From positions 1 through 29,558 of IMG/VR virus record IMGVR_UViG_3300047472_000246: a stretch of 29,558 nucleotides of DNA. One strand, 5' to 3'. Of this stretch, positions 1-7,963 are shown piece after piece. The position numbers were made by a program, and so were the translations under genes. The notes beneath the pieces were generated by a model. The model was given only the letters and a program-made list of their open reading frames with translations, made no database searches and was not told the origin of the DNA. This DNA comes from a virus. The number at the start of each line of letters is the position of its first letter. Position 1 is the first letter of the stretch.

Positions 1-1
1 C

Positions 2-169
2 ACCCCGTGCGGACAGCCATCCCGGCATGCCGACCACTACCCCCAGGACCGGCGTGCCCTGGTCGCTGCCGGCTTCGACCCCAACGACCCGCAGTACGGG
101 CGCGGCCTGTGCCCTCCGTGCCACAGCAGCCACACCGCAGCCGAGCAGCCTGGAGGATGGAACGCATGA
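2..169 (+). CDS. HNH endonuclease, C-terminal part (5' end outside window)
   Basis: Reading from base 2 gives 55 codons ending at TGA 167-169, with no start because the gene begins before the window. The visible part has ADHYPQ, then LVAAGFDPNDPQYGRGLC, PPCHSSHTA and a QPGGW tail. The conserved H, the FDPNDP segment and the C-x-x-C-H-S-x-H-T cluster are those of the small HNH endonucleases found next to terminase genes in actinophages. Such proteins assist the large terminase in cutting cohesive ends in several siphophages; that role here is inferred from position. The frame is clearly coding and the stop overlaps the next ATG by four bases, so the genes are probably co-translated. Family assignment is good; completeness cannot be judged. 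Confidence 0.8.
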   Translation, partial: TPCGQPSRHADHYPQDRRALVAAGFDPNDPQYGRGLCPPCHSSHTAAEQPGGWNA

Positions 170-414
170 CGACACCAACCGGCTGGTGGGCTGAGTGCGA
201 CGACAGTCCCGAGACCAACCCCTTCGCGCCCGAAGCGCCCTGGCTCGCCACACTTCAGACCGCGGCTGGCTGCTTCTCCCTAGGCGGCATCGCTTTCTAC
301 ACCATGGACCAGTGCCTCGCTTTCATCCGAGACGACGTACTCGGCAAGGGATCACTGGACGCAGACGCACTGAAGGCGCTCGGCTCAACGGCACCTGAGG
401 ACAGCGAGGGGTGA
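166..414 (+). CDS. Small protein of unknown function (82 aa)
   Basis: The ATG at 166 overlaps the stop of the HNH gene (ATGA), and the end overlaps the next gene's GTG by four bases, so it belongs to a tight operon. The protein starts MTTPTGWWAECDD and is mostly polar with a short hydrophobic stretch around FSLGGIAFYTMDQCLAFI. No signal peptide, convincing membrane helix or known motif is visible. A longer in-frame reading from base 7 exists but would run through the HNH coding region, so ATG 166 is the sensible start. Function unknown; its position between an HNH nuclease and terminase is common for small actinophage genes. Confidence 0.65.
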   Translation: MTTPTGWWAECDDSPETNPFAPEAPWLATLQTAAGCFSLGGIAFYTMDQCLAFIRDDVLGKGSLDADALKALGSTAPEDSEG

Positions 415-650
415 GCGACGGCACGAGGCCGATTGGCGACGTCCTCGACGGCATCGGCATCGAGGCCACCCTGGACGATGGCGAGCTGGTGGCCGGCGCC
501 ATCGTCCTGCTCAAGGTCATCGATGCCGACGGCGACGTCCGGCTGAGCATGGCCTACTCGGACGGCCTCTCCTGGATCGAGCGCTCCGGCATGGTCCACG
601 TCGCCGAGACGATGGAAGCCCGGCGGAACTTCGACCCGGACGAGCCCTGA
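411..650 (+). CDS. Small protein of unknown function (79 aa)
   Basis: It starts with GTG 411 inside the overlap GTGA with the preceding stop and ends at TGA 648-650. The 79-residue product is acidic (many D and E), starts with SDGTRPIGDVLDGIGIEATLDDGELVAGAIVLLKVID and looks like a small beta-rich soluble protein. No membrane segment or catalytic motif is visible. It is the last gene of the three-gene group before a 188-base spacer, and co-translation with the upstream gene is likely. I do not recognise the family. Confidence 0.65.
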   Translation: MSDGTRPIGDVLDGIGIEATLDDGELVAGAIVLLKVIDADGDVRLSMAYSDGLSWIERSGMVHVAETMEARRNFDPDEP

Positions 651-838
651 CCTGCAATGACTCTGCGTAACCGGACCCGGGGGGTGACCCCCAAACCATG
701 ATCCAATCAGGACCGCCGGGGAGGGAGCTGTCTGTCTGTACGGGTCTGGGAGGCCCGCAGTCGCAGCCCCAGCAGCACGCACAGTAACCAGGTCCGGCCG
801 CAACGGCCGGACCCCTTCAGAGGTGCCGCAACGGCACC
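651..838 (+). promoter_or_regulatory. Structured spacer in front of the small terminase gene
   Basis: This 188-base gap has no convincing ORF. It holds three short hairpins with three-base loops: five G, TGA, five C at 680-692; a perfect 10-bp stem around CAA at 791-813; and a perfect 7-bp stem around CAA at 822-838. The third ends exactly where the GTG at 839 begins. No T-run follows, so simple termination is not obvious. A late promoter or a terminase-recognition region would be expected about here, but I see no clear -35/-10 pair. The hairpins are direct observation; any role is inference. Confidence 0.55.
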
Positions 839-1456
839 GTGGGGGTGATCGGCATGGCCGGAATGGGCCCTGCTCCGAAGCCCAACGCGAGGCGGCGCAA
901 CGCCACCGTCGCGATGGTCGAACTGCCCGCCGCCGGCCGCGAGGGACCACCTCCGGCCTGGCCACTCCTCGCCGACATCGTGCTGCAAACACAGCGGGAT
1001 TCGGCCCAACGAGCCGCCGACGAACTGGAATTGGCACTGGCGGAGCCCGATCTGATCGGCCGTCGCCGTACCGCCGCGCAGCGCAAGGCTGACGCGGCCC
1101 GGGAAGCAGCGGCGATCCTCACGGCGCAGCTCGCCGCCCAGGAACGGGTGGAAGCCGAGCTGTGGGCGCAGCTGTGGACGCTCCCTCAGGCAGTCGAGTG
1201 GGAGCGCGCGGGCTGGACTCGCGAGATCGCGCAGTACGTCCGCTGGAAGGGCCGCGCGGAACAGGGCGACCTGGACGCGTCGAAGGAAGCGCGTCAACTG
1301 GCCGACCGCCTGGGGCTGTCTCCTCTGGCGATGCTGCGGCTGCGCTGGAAGGTCACGGCCGACGACGAGGACCGCGCCGCGCGGCCCCGACGCCGGGCCG
1401 TGGCCGGAGGACGCCGGCCGGACGATCCGCGGGCCACCCTGCACGTGGTGGAGTAG
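839..1456 (+). CDS. Putative terminase small subunit
   Basis: This is a 205-residue protein if GTG 839 is used, or 200 if ATG 854 is used. ATG 854 is preceded by a G-rich stretch (GTGGGGGTGATCGG) and is equally plausible; the GTG abuts the second CAA hairpin. The early sequence GPAPKPNARRRNATV is typical of actinophage small terminase subunits, which recognise phage DNA and regulate the large subunit. The middle (about residues 55-105) is Ala/Glu/Arg-rich helix with coiled-coil character, and a helical region with AEQGDLDASKEARQLADRLGLSPLAMLRLRW follows. The tail is basic (RPRRRAVAGGRR), suiting DNA contact. It lies directly before the large subunit gene. Assignment rests on motif and position. 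Confidence 0.72.
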   Translation: MGVIGMAGMGPAPKPNARRRNATVAMVELPAAGREGPPPAWPLLADIVLQTQRDSAQRAADELELALAEPDLIGRRRTAAQRKADAAREAAAILTAQLAAQERVEAELWAQLWTLPQAVEWERAGWTREIAQYVRWKGRAEQGDLDASKEARQLADRLGLSPLAMLRLRWKVTADDEDRAARPRRRAVAGGRRPDDPRATLHVVE

Positions 1457-1459
1457 ACC

Positions 1460-3109
1460 GTGGGCGTCCTGATGGTCCCAGCCCCGGACACGGAGCCGTG
1501 GCCGACGCTGGGACCGCAGGTGTGCGACCTGGTCGAGGAACGGGCCGTGCACGGACCGGGCGCCCTGCGCGGACGCCCCTACGTCCTCGATCCGGAGAAA
1601 CGCGCGCTCATCTACCGCTGGTACGAGGTGTACCCGCAGGGCCATCCCCGAGCGGGGAAGCGGCGCTTCAAACGGGTCGGCCTGAGCGTCCGCAAGGGCA
1701 CGGCCAAGACGGAGCTCGCCGCCGCGGTGGCGTTCGCCGAGCTGCACCCGGACGGCCCGGTGCGCTGCGACGGGTTCGACGCGAACGGCGATCCCGTGGG
1801 CGTGCCGGTCTCCGACCCGTACATCCCGATGGTGGCGTACACCGAGGAGCAGACGGAGGAACTGGCCTACGCCGCCCTGTACGTGATGATCGTGGAAGGG
1901 CCGGACGGCGACCTGTTCGATCCCGGCCTAGACCGCATCATGCGGTGGGGCGGCTCCGGCAAGGCCGTGCCGCTCGCGTCCTCCCCGGACAGCAGGGACG
2001 GCGCGCGCACGACGTTCCAGCACTTCGACGAGACCCACCGCTTCACGCTGCCGCGGCACAAGGAAGCGCACCAGACGATGCTGGCGAACATCCCGAAGAT
2101 CATGCTGTTCGATCCGTGGTCGCTGGAGACCACGACCACGTACACACCCGGCGAGGACAGTGTGGCGCAGGGCACGCACGAGTTCGCCGAGCTGATCGTG
2201 GCGGGCAAATCGAAGGACCGGACGCTGTTCTTCTTCCACCGCGAGGCAGCCCCCCGCGTGGACGAGGACCTCTCGGACGAGCCGCAGATCCGTGCAGCGG
2301 TCCGAGAAGCGTCCGGCCCGTCCATCGCGGCCTGGCCCGACTTCGAGGGCCAGGTCGACGCGATCGTCGCCCTGTACAACGCCCCGGACACCGACCGGGC
2401 GTACTGGGAGCGCGTGTGGCTCAACCGGCGGGTGCAGGCGGGCCGTCAGGCGTTCTCGGTCGAGCGGTGGACGGAACTGGCCCGGCCTGACCTGCCGTTG
2501 CCGCCCAAGGGCGACCGGATCACAATCGGCTTCGATGGCGCCCAGTTCCGGGACGCCACCGCGCTGGTCGCAACACACCTCGCGACCGGCTTCCAGTGGC
2601 CGCTGGGCATCTGGGAGTGCCCGCCCGGAGCCAACGACCCCGGCGGCCCGGGCTGGAAGTGCCCCGAGGACGAGGTCGACGCCGTCCTGGTGAACGCGTT
2701 CGCCACGTGGGACGTCGTCCGCCTGTACGCAGACCCTCCGTACTGGGAGGGAATGATCAGCCTCTGGAAAGGCCGCTGGGGTGACAAGCGGGTCACCGAG
2801 TGGTGGACGAACCGGCTGAAGGCCATGGCGTACTCGCTGAAGGCATACAAGGGCGCCATGCAGTCCGGCGCCCTTACCCACTCCGGCGATGCAGTGCTTG
2901 CCCGGCACGTAGGCAACGCCCGCCGGAAGATCCTCAAGATGCTGGACGAGCAGGGCCAGCCGCTGTGGGTCATCGAGAAAGAGCGTCACCAGAGCCCGCT
3001 GTCCATGGACGGCGCGATGGCCGGGTGCCTGTCCTGGGAGGCGTACCTGGACGCCATCGCCGCGGGCCAGAACAAGCCGAAGAAGAAGGCCTCCATGGTC
3101 GTGATGTGA
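1460..3109 (+). CDS. terL: Terminase large subunit
   Basis: The 549-residue packaging motor and headful/cos nuclease. The N-terminal ATPase has a deviant Walker A near residues 76-84 (SVRKGTAKTE) and a Walker B with catalytic acid at 188-192 (HFDET). A coupling-type segment follows near 224-230 (TTTTYTP). The C-terminal RNase H-like nuclease starts near 354 with ITIGFDGAQFRD (D359), continues with YADPPYW (D425) and ends with SMDGAMAG (D517), the expected three acidic positions. The basic tail is KPKKKASMVVM. Length is normal. GTG 1460 lies three bases after the preceding stop; an in-frame ATG at 1472 is an alternative. Product acts with the small subunit and portal to fill the prohead. Confidence 0.93.
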   Translation: MGVLMVPAPDTEPWPTLGPQVCDLVEERAVHGPGALRGRPYVLDPEKRALIYRWYEVYPQGHPRAGKRRFKRVGLSVRKGTAKTELAAAVAFAELHPDGPVRCDGFDANGDPVGVPVSDPYIPMVAYTEEQTEELAYAALYVMIVEGPDGDLFDPGLDRIMRWGGSGKAVPLASSPDSRDGARTTFQHFDETHRFTLPRHKEAHQTMLANIPKIMLFDPWSLETTTTYTPGEDSVAQGTHEFAELIVAGKSKDRTLFFFHREAAPRVDEDLSDEPQIRAAVREASGPSIAAWPDFEGQVDAIVALYNAPDTDRAYWERVWLNRRVQAGRQAFSVERWTELARPDLPLPPKGDRITIGFDGAQFRDATALVATHLATGFQWPLGIWECPPGANDPGGPGWKCPEDEVDAVLVNAFATWDVVRLYADPPYWEGMISLWKGRWGDKRVTEWWTNRLKAMAYSLKAYKGAMQSGALTHSGDAVLARHVGNARRKILKMLDEQGQPLWVIEKERHQSPLSMDGAMAGCLSWEAYLDAIAAGQNKPKKKASMVVM

Positions 3110-3121
3110 GAGGAGCGACCG

Positions 3122-4555
3122 GTGGACCTGAACCTGAGCGAAGAGGACTGGGCAACCTACCTCTCGCGCAGCCACGACTTCGAGCTGCAGGAACTCCAGG
3201 AGTACAACGCGTACTACGAGGGCACACAGCCGCTCTCCTACATGCACCCGGAACTGCTGAAGGAGATCGGCGAGCAGATCCGCCAAGTCGTCATCAACTG
3301 GCCGCAGTTGGTCATTGACGCGATCGAAGAGCGGCTCGACGTCGAGGGCTTCCGGTACCCGGACACGGACTCTGCCAGTGACGAGCTGTGGCGGATCTGG
3401 CAGGCCAACGGCATGGACGAGAAGAGCCAGCAGGCCCACACCGACGCGCTCGTCATGAAACGGTCCTTCCTCGTCGTCGGGTCGAACCCGAAGGATCCCA
3501 CCACCCCGCTGGTGACGGCAGAGTCACCGCTCCAGATGTACGCCGACTTCGACCCGGCGACCCGCGAGATCCGAGCCGCCCTGAAGCGGTACAACGAGAT
3601 CGACCCCCTCACCTCGGCCGTACGCGACCGGTACGCCACCCTGTACCGGCCCAACGCCACGGTGCATTTCAAGTCCGGCGGACCCGGCACCTGGACGGTC
3701 ATCGACCGCGACGACCACGGGGTTGGTGAACCGCTCGTCGCGGTGCTGGCCAACCGCGCTCGACTCTTGGTCCCTGGTGGCCAGTCAGGGCTGAAGGCAG
3801 TTCTGCCGGTCTCGGACGCGGCCTGCAAGATGGCCACCGACCTGATGGTGGGCGCTGAGTTCCACGCCCTCCCCCGTCGGGCCGCTTTCGGCTTCGACGA
3901 GGAAGACTTCGTCGACGTCAACGGCAAGCAACTGTCGGTGTGGTCGCGGCTGGCGGGCCGCATCTGGTCGACGTCGAAGACCCGCAAGGAAGACGGCGCC
4001 GACGTCGTCCAGTTCCCGGCCGCCGACCTGGCCAACTTCACCGGGACGATCGAGTTCCTCGCCCGGATGGTCGCCGCGCTCGCCGCCCTGCCGCCGAACT
4101 ATCTGGGCCTCAGCGCAGACGATGCCGCCTCGGCCGACGCGATCCGCTCGCGCGAGACCCGGCTGGTCAAGCGGTGCGAGCGCACACAGAAGCCCTTCGA
4201 GGCCGGTCACGAACGGATGAACCGTCTGGTCATGCGGATCATCGAAGGCGACTGGGACCCTCGCCTGCTGCGCCTGGAAACGCTGTGGCGGGACCCGGCC
4301 ACGCCGACGTTCGCACAGAAGGCGGACGCCACGGTGAAGCTGGTGCAGGCCGACATCATCCCGGTCGAGCAGGGCCGCGAGGACCTCGGCTACACCGCCG
4401 TACAACTGGCCCGGATGCGGGAGATGGACGAGCGCGCCCTGGACCGGGCCATGGGCGGCGACTTCGCCGCCGGGTACGGGCCGAAGCCTCCGGTCGAGCC
4501 GCCCGCGCCGGCTGACCCGACGATCGCGCCGGCTGACCCGGTGCCCGTGGGGTAA
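3122..4555 (+). CDS. Portal protein (SPP1 Gp6-like)
   Basis: A 477-residue protein starting at GTG 3122 behind the ribosome-binding stretch GAGAGGAG. Early features are YYEGTQPLSYMHPELL and NWPQLVIDAIEERLDVEGFRYP, standard for Gp6-type portals, followed by the FLVVG and YADFDPATREIRAALKRY strands of the clip/stem region. The region LPPNYLGLSADDAASADAIRSRETRLVKRCERTQKPF is the conserved crown-side helix pair. The tail is Pro/Ala-rich. A dodecameric ring of this protein forms the DNA entry channel at one capsid vertex, binds the terminase and later the connectors. Length and position directly after the large terminase are typical. Confidence 0.93.
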   Translation: MDLNLSEEDWATYLSRSHDFELQELQEYNAYYEGTQPLSYMHPELLKEIGEQIRQVVINWPQLVIDAIEERLDVEGFRYPDTDSASDELWRIWQANGMDEKSQQAHTDALVMKRSFLVVGSNPKDPTTPLVTAESPLQMYADFDPATREIRAALKRYNEIDPLTSAVRDRYATLYRPNATVHFKSGGPGTWTVIDRDDHGVGEPLVAVLANRARLLVPGGQSGLKAVLPVSDAACKMATDLMVGAEFHALPRRAAFGFDEEDFVDVNGKQLSVWSRLAGRIWSTSKTRKEDGADVVQFPAADLANFTGTIEFLARMVAALAALPPNYLGLSADDAASADAIRSRETRLVKRCERTQKPFEAGHERMNRLVMRIIEGDWDPRLLRLETLWRDPATPTFAQKADATVKLVQADIIPVEQGREDLGYTAVQLARMREMDERALDRAMGGDFAAGYGPKPPVEPPAPADPTIAPADPVPVG

Positions 4556-4558
4556 GCC

Positions 4559-5608
4559 GTGACCGACACGCTGGTGCGCTCGATCGCGCTCGCGCAGTAC
4601 CGGCGCCAGCAGCTCGTCGTGCGCCGCGCCGTCAACCGCGTACAGACACTGTGGGGGCAGATCGACCGGGGCGACATTAGCGGGTCCTGGAGCCAGCTCT
4701 CACCGCTGCTGGTGGGCGCCGTCACCGACGCGCAGACGCAGTCGGCCCGGCTCGCGGACCCGTACCTTGACGACGTCCTGGCCGCCGAGGACGCCGACCC
4801 GGCTGCCGACGGCCATGTCGTCCCGGGCTCGCTCGCGGGCATTGCCTCGGACGGCCGCCCGCTCCTCTCTCTGCTGTACCAGCCGGTCATCGACTGGAAA
4901 GTGCGGATGCTGGCCGGGCAGTCCATGGAGGACGCGTTCCGCGGATCCCTGGCGAGCGCGTTGCGGATCACCTCGACTCAGGTCGCCGATGCCGGACGCG
5001 GTGCGACCAGCGTGGCCATGGCCGGGCGCCGCACCATTCAGGGCTATGTCCGTGTGGTGCAGCCGCCCGCCTGCTCCCGGTGCGTGATCCTCGCGGGCAC
5101 CGAGTACGGCTGGAACAAAGGGTTCCAGAGACACCCGCGGTGTGACTGCATCCACCTGCCGACCACGCTGATCGCCCGTCACCAGCATGGGCGGCTCGGA
5201 TCGGACCGGTTCTCGCCGACCACCCGGCCCGGCAGCGGATCGCCGGGGTTCATCGACCCGCGTGGCTACTTCAACGGCCTGTCCCGGGCCGAGCAGAACC
5301 GTGTGTTCGGCGAGGCCGGCGCGAGGGCGATCCGCGAGGGCGCCGACATGGCGCAGGTCGTCAACGCCCGCCGCGGCATGACGACGATGACCGCCTACGG
5401 GCGCCGCGTGCAGGCCACGACAGAGGGCACAACCCGGCGCGGCGCCTTCTACCGGCAGGAGCGGGCACGCGCGGTCGCGGCCGGGCAGACGACGGCCGCG
5501 AACTTCCGCCTGCTGACGCCCCGCCTGATGCCCGAAGAGATCTTCCGGCTCACCCAGAGCCGGGACGAGGCGCTCGCCATGCTGCGGCGCTTCGGCTACC
5601 TGACCTGA
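4559..5608 (+). CDS. MuF-like head morphogenesis / minor capsid protein
   Basis: Starts at GTG 4559, three bases after the portal stop; 349 residues. A helical N-terminal part (about 1-160) precedes a Cys/His cluster, C172-x-x-C175 and H192-P-R-C-D-C197, characteristic of MuF/SPP1 gp7-type proteins in actinophages. The second half is basic with FIDPRGYFNGLSRAEQNRVFGEAGARAI and MTTMTAYGRR. Proteins of this type bind the portal, enter the prohead in few copies and may help DNA exit; in some phages the locus carries a capsid maturation protease. I see no serine or cysteine protease signature, so a protease call is not supported. Position between portal and scaffold is canonical. Confidence 0.82.
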   Translation: MTDTLVRSIALAQYRRQQLVVRRAVNRVQTLWGQIDRGDISGSWSQLSPLLVGAVTDAQTQSARLADPYLDDVLAAEDADPAADGHVVPGSLAGIASDGRPLLSLLYQPVIDWKVRMLAGQSMEDAFRGSLASALRITSTQVADAGRGATSVAMAGRRTIQGYVRVVQPPACSRCVILAGTEYGWNKGFQRHPRCDCIHLPTTLIARHQHGRLGSDRFSPTTRPGSGSPGFIDPRGYFNGLSRAEQNRVFGEAGARAIREGADMAQVVNARRGMTTMTAYGRRVQATTEGTTRRGAFYRQERARAVAAGQTTAANFRLLTPRLMPEEIFRLTQSRDEALAMLRRFGYLT

Positions 5609-5655
5609 CCCCGGCGCAACGCCGACGGTCACACCCTCCTGCAACGGGAGTAGCA
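5609..5655 (+). promoter_or_regulatory. Short spacer with CAA-loop hairpin before scaffold gene
   Basis: The 47-base gap holds GGCG-CAA-CGCC near 5612-5622, the same small triloop hairpin shape as those before the small terminase gene. A looser CTCC/GGAG pair near 5637-5651 overlaps the ribosome-binding sequence GGGAG before ATG 5656. It could tune scaffold translation, since scaffold must be made in excess; this is inference from sequence only. Confidence 0.35.
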
Positions 5656-6345
5656 ATGAGCACACCTCCGGCCCCGACCACCCCACCGGCCCCGGCTCCG
5701 GGCAATCCGCAGCCGCCTGCCGGTCCGCCCGCACCGCCGGCGCCTCCGGCCCCCGTCCCGCAACCGCCGGCGCCCGGGCCTGCCCCGGTGCCACCTGTGG
5801 GCGGTCCGCCGTCGGACGATCCGGCCCTGGGGCCGGAGGGAGAAAAGGCGCTCGCCCTGTGGAAGCAGCGGGCCAAGGACGCCGAGAAGCTGGCCGCGGA
5901 TCACGCAGCCAAGGTCAAGGAGTTCGAGGACCGCGACAAGACCGATGTGGAGAAGCAGGCGGACGCCCTGAAGGCCGCCACCGAGCGCGCCGATCAGGCC
6001 ACCCGGCTCGCAGTCAGCTCCCAGGTCGAGGCCCTCGCCGCAGGCCGCTTCCAGGACCCGCAGGACGCGGTGACCGCCCTCCAGAGCGGCAACTTCGTCA
6101 CGGCGGACGGCACGGTCGACCGGGCTGCCATCACGACCGCCCTCGACAACCTGATCGCCCAGAAGCCGCACTGGGCGGCGAACGGCGCCCGCACACCGCT
6201 CCCGGACCCCTCCCAGGGGCCGCGGCCGGGCGGCAACCCGGGCGCAGGCACCGTCGACCAGCAGATCGCCGAAGCCACGGCGGCCAAGGACTGGCGCAAG
6301 GTCCTGTCCCTGCAAAACAGCAAGCTCGCCAACGTCAAGAACTGA
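5656..6345 (+). CDS. Capsid scaffolding protein
   Basis: A 229-residue protein starting at ATG 5656 behind GGGAG. The first 60 residues are almost entirely Pro/Ala/Gly/Val, a disordered leader. From about residue 65 to 125 it is a charged helix (EKALALWKQRAKDAEKLAADHAAKVKEFEDRDKTDVEKQADALKAATERADQ) with heptad-like spacing, then a helical region with FQDPQDAVTALQSGNFV, and a basic end (AAKDWRKVLSLQNSKLANVKN). This disordered/coiled-coil/basic layout just upstream of the major capsid gene is that of siphophage scaffolds, which assemble inside the prohead and leave before DNA entry. The basic tail is likely the capsid-binding part. Confidence 0.85.
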   Translation: MSTPPAPTTPPAPAPGNPQPPAGPPAPPAPPAPVPQPPAPGPAPVPPVGGPPSDDPALGPEGEKALALWKQRAKDAEKLAADHAAKVKEFEDRDKTDVEKQADALKAATERADQATRLAVSSQVEALAAGRFQDPQDAVTALQSGNFVTADGTVDRAAITTALDNLIAQKPHWAANGARTPLPDPSQGPRPGGNPGAGTVDQQIAEATAAKDWRKVLSLQNSKLANVKN

Positions 6346-6391
6346 CCATCCGGGCAGGCGCACGCCGTGCCCCGCACCGTAGGAGGCCCCC

Positions 6392-7585
6392 ATGGCTGGG
6401 AGCATCACCGCCCTGGGCACGACGTACAACCTGCCCAACTACACCGGCATCCTGCATCAGCTGACGCCGGACGACACCCCGTTCTTCTCCGCGATCGGCG
6501 GCCTGACCGGCGGCGGCCAGAGCACCGCGAAAGAGTTCGAATGGCAGACCTTCGACCTTCGCGGCGCGGGCCAGAACACCGCCCTTGAGGGCCAGGACGC
6601 GCCCAACGACCAGGAGCGGGTGCGCGGGTCGGTCGACAACATCTGCCAGATCCACCACGAGACTGTCGGCGTCTCCTACTCCAAGCTCGCTGCGGTCGGC
6701 GCGCACTCCGGCCTGAACATCGAGGCCACCAACCCGGTCCGCAACGAACTGGACTGGCAGGTCGAGCAGATGCTGAAGCAGATGAACCGGGACGTGGAGT
6801 ACTCGTTCATCAACGGCATCTACCAGAAGCCGACCGACAACACGACGGCCCGCCGCACCCGGGGCATGCTCCAGGCCATCGCCACCAACGTCGCGAGCGC
6901 CGGCGCCGCGCTCGGCTCGGCGGCGGGTGCCATCAGCACGGACGCATTCACCCTGAGCGCCCACGGCCTCATCCTCAACGACCAGGTCACCCTGGACACC
7001 ATCGTCAACCTGACCGGCGTCAGCGCGGACACCCCGTACTACGTCGTCACCCCGACCACCAACACCTTCAAGCTGGCGGCGACCAAGGGCGGCGCGGCGA
7101 TCGACCTGGCAGGCGCCGACGGCACCGCCAACGTCACCAAGCTGGCCGCCGTCACCAAGGCGGTCATCGACGGCATCCTCCAGACCGTCTTCGACAACGG
7201 CGGGATCATGGAGTCGGAGACCGCGACGCTGGTCGTCGGCTCGACCTCGAAGCGGGGCGTCACCGACGCCTACGCCAACGCCTACGGCAAGTACCAGGAG
7301 ACCAGCCGCAGCGTCGGAGGGGTCAACCTCCAGACGATCCAGACCGACTTCGGCGTGCTGAACATCATGCTCGACCGGCACATGCCCCGGCACAAGATCA
7401 TGGTCGCGTCGCTCGAAGAGTGCATGCCGGTCTACCTGGAGACCCCCGGCAAGGGCCACTTCTTCGCCGAGCCGCTCGCCAAGACCGGCGCCAAGGAGCG
7501 CACGCAGCTCTACGGCGAGGTCGGCCTGAAGTACGGCAACGAGCGCAAGCACGGCCTGGTGACCGGCCTGGTCGCCAGCCTGTAA
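6392..7585 (+). CDS. Major capsid protein with a beta-type insertion
   Basis: Starts at ATG 6392 behind an AGGAGG at 6381-6386; 397 residues. N-terminal ITALGTTYNLPNYTGILHQLTPDDTPFFSAIGG and ELDWQVEQMLKQMNRDVEYSFINGIYQ match the SU10/DUF5309-type HK97-fold capsid proteins, and the C-terminal FGVLNIMLDRHMPRHKIMVASLEECMPVYLETPGKGHFFAEPLAKTG is the usual A-domain end. Between about residues 181 and 249 it has an added Thr/Val/Gly-rich stretch (FTLSAHGLILNDQVTL, PYYVVTPTTNTFKLAAT, GGAAIDLAGADGTA) of a type otherwise seen in phage tail and surface proteins. The insertion probably forms a surface domain. The protein forms the shell by hundreds of copies. The capsid call is firm; the insertion's function is open. 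Confidence 0.92.
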   Translation: MAGSITALGTTYNLPNYTGILHQLTPDDTPFFSAIGGLTGGGQSTAKEFEWQTFDLRGAGQNTALEGQDAPNDQERVRGSVDNICQIHHETVGVSYSKLAAVGAHSGLNIEATNPVRNELDWQVEQMLKQMNRDVEYSFINGIYQKPTDNTTARRTRGMLQAIATNVASAGAALGSAAGAISTDAFTLSAHGLILNDQVTLDTIVNLTGVSADTPYYVVTPTTNTFKLAATKGGAAIDLAGADGTANVTKLAAVTKAVIDGILQTVFDNGGIMESETATLVVGSTSKRGVTDAYANAYGKYQETSRSVGGVNLQTIQTDFGVLNIMLDRHMPRHKIMVASLEECMPVYLETPGKGHFFAEPLAKTGAKERTQLYGEVGLKYGNERKHGLVTGLVASL

Positions 7586-7600
7586 GGAGGGGAGAAGGCG

Positions 7601-7963
7601 GTGGCACTGGCAACTCTGGAGGACGTGGCGAACCGGCTCGGTCGCGACCTGACCGCCGAGGAGGAGCGCCGGGCCACCGCGAACCTGGAGGACGCGACCG
7701 CCCTGATCCTCGACCGGTTCCCGCAGTACGAGACGGCACCCACCGCCGTCTCCAAGAAGGTGTGCTGCGCGATGGTGCTGCGCGTGCTGACCAACCCGGA
7801 CGGCAAGCGGCAGGAATCCATCGACGACTACTCGTACACCGTCGACTCATCCCGCTCGCGCGGCGAGGTGTACCTGTCCGACGACGAGATGGACGAGCTG
7901 CGGCCCCCGGCGAAGAGGGCGTTCAGCATCGTTCCCGGCGTCCCCTGCGAGACAGCGCCGTGA
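7601..7963 (+). CDS. Head-tail connector protein (Gp15/gp6-like)
   Basis: A 120-residue protein starting at GTG 7601 behind a strong AAGGAGG (7584-7590). MALATLEDVANRLGRDLTAEEERRATANLEDATALILDRFP is the standard first half of Gp15-type head completion proteins: two antiparallel helices that bind beneath the portal. The middle (KKVCCAMVLRVLTNPDG) and the end with SRGEVYLSDDEMDELRP also fit. It begins the block of small connector genes and overlaps the next start by four bases. Ring-forming role is family knowledge. Confidence 0.82.
   Translation: MALATLEDVANRLGRDLTAEEERRATANLEDATALILDRFPQYETAPTAVSKKVCCAMVLRVLTNPDGKRQESIDDYSYTVDSSRSRGEVYLSDDEMDELRPPAKRAFSIVPGVPCETAP

Noticed and set aside
7-414. 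135-residue protein starting at base 7
   Set aside because: Its first part is the wrong frame of the HNH gene; ATG 166 with the ATGA overlap is the supported start.
1928-3439. Long minus-strand ORF (503 codons) opposite the terminase gene
   Set aside because: It is a shadow of the plus-strand terL/portal genes caused by high third-position GC; its translation has no recognisable motif.
4559-5608. Capsid maturation protease
   Set aside because: The gene position allows it, but no protease catalytic motif was found; the Cys/His cluster supports a MuF-like protein.
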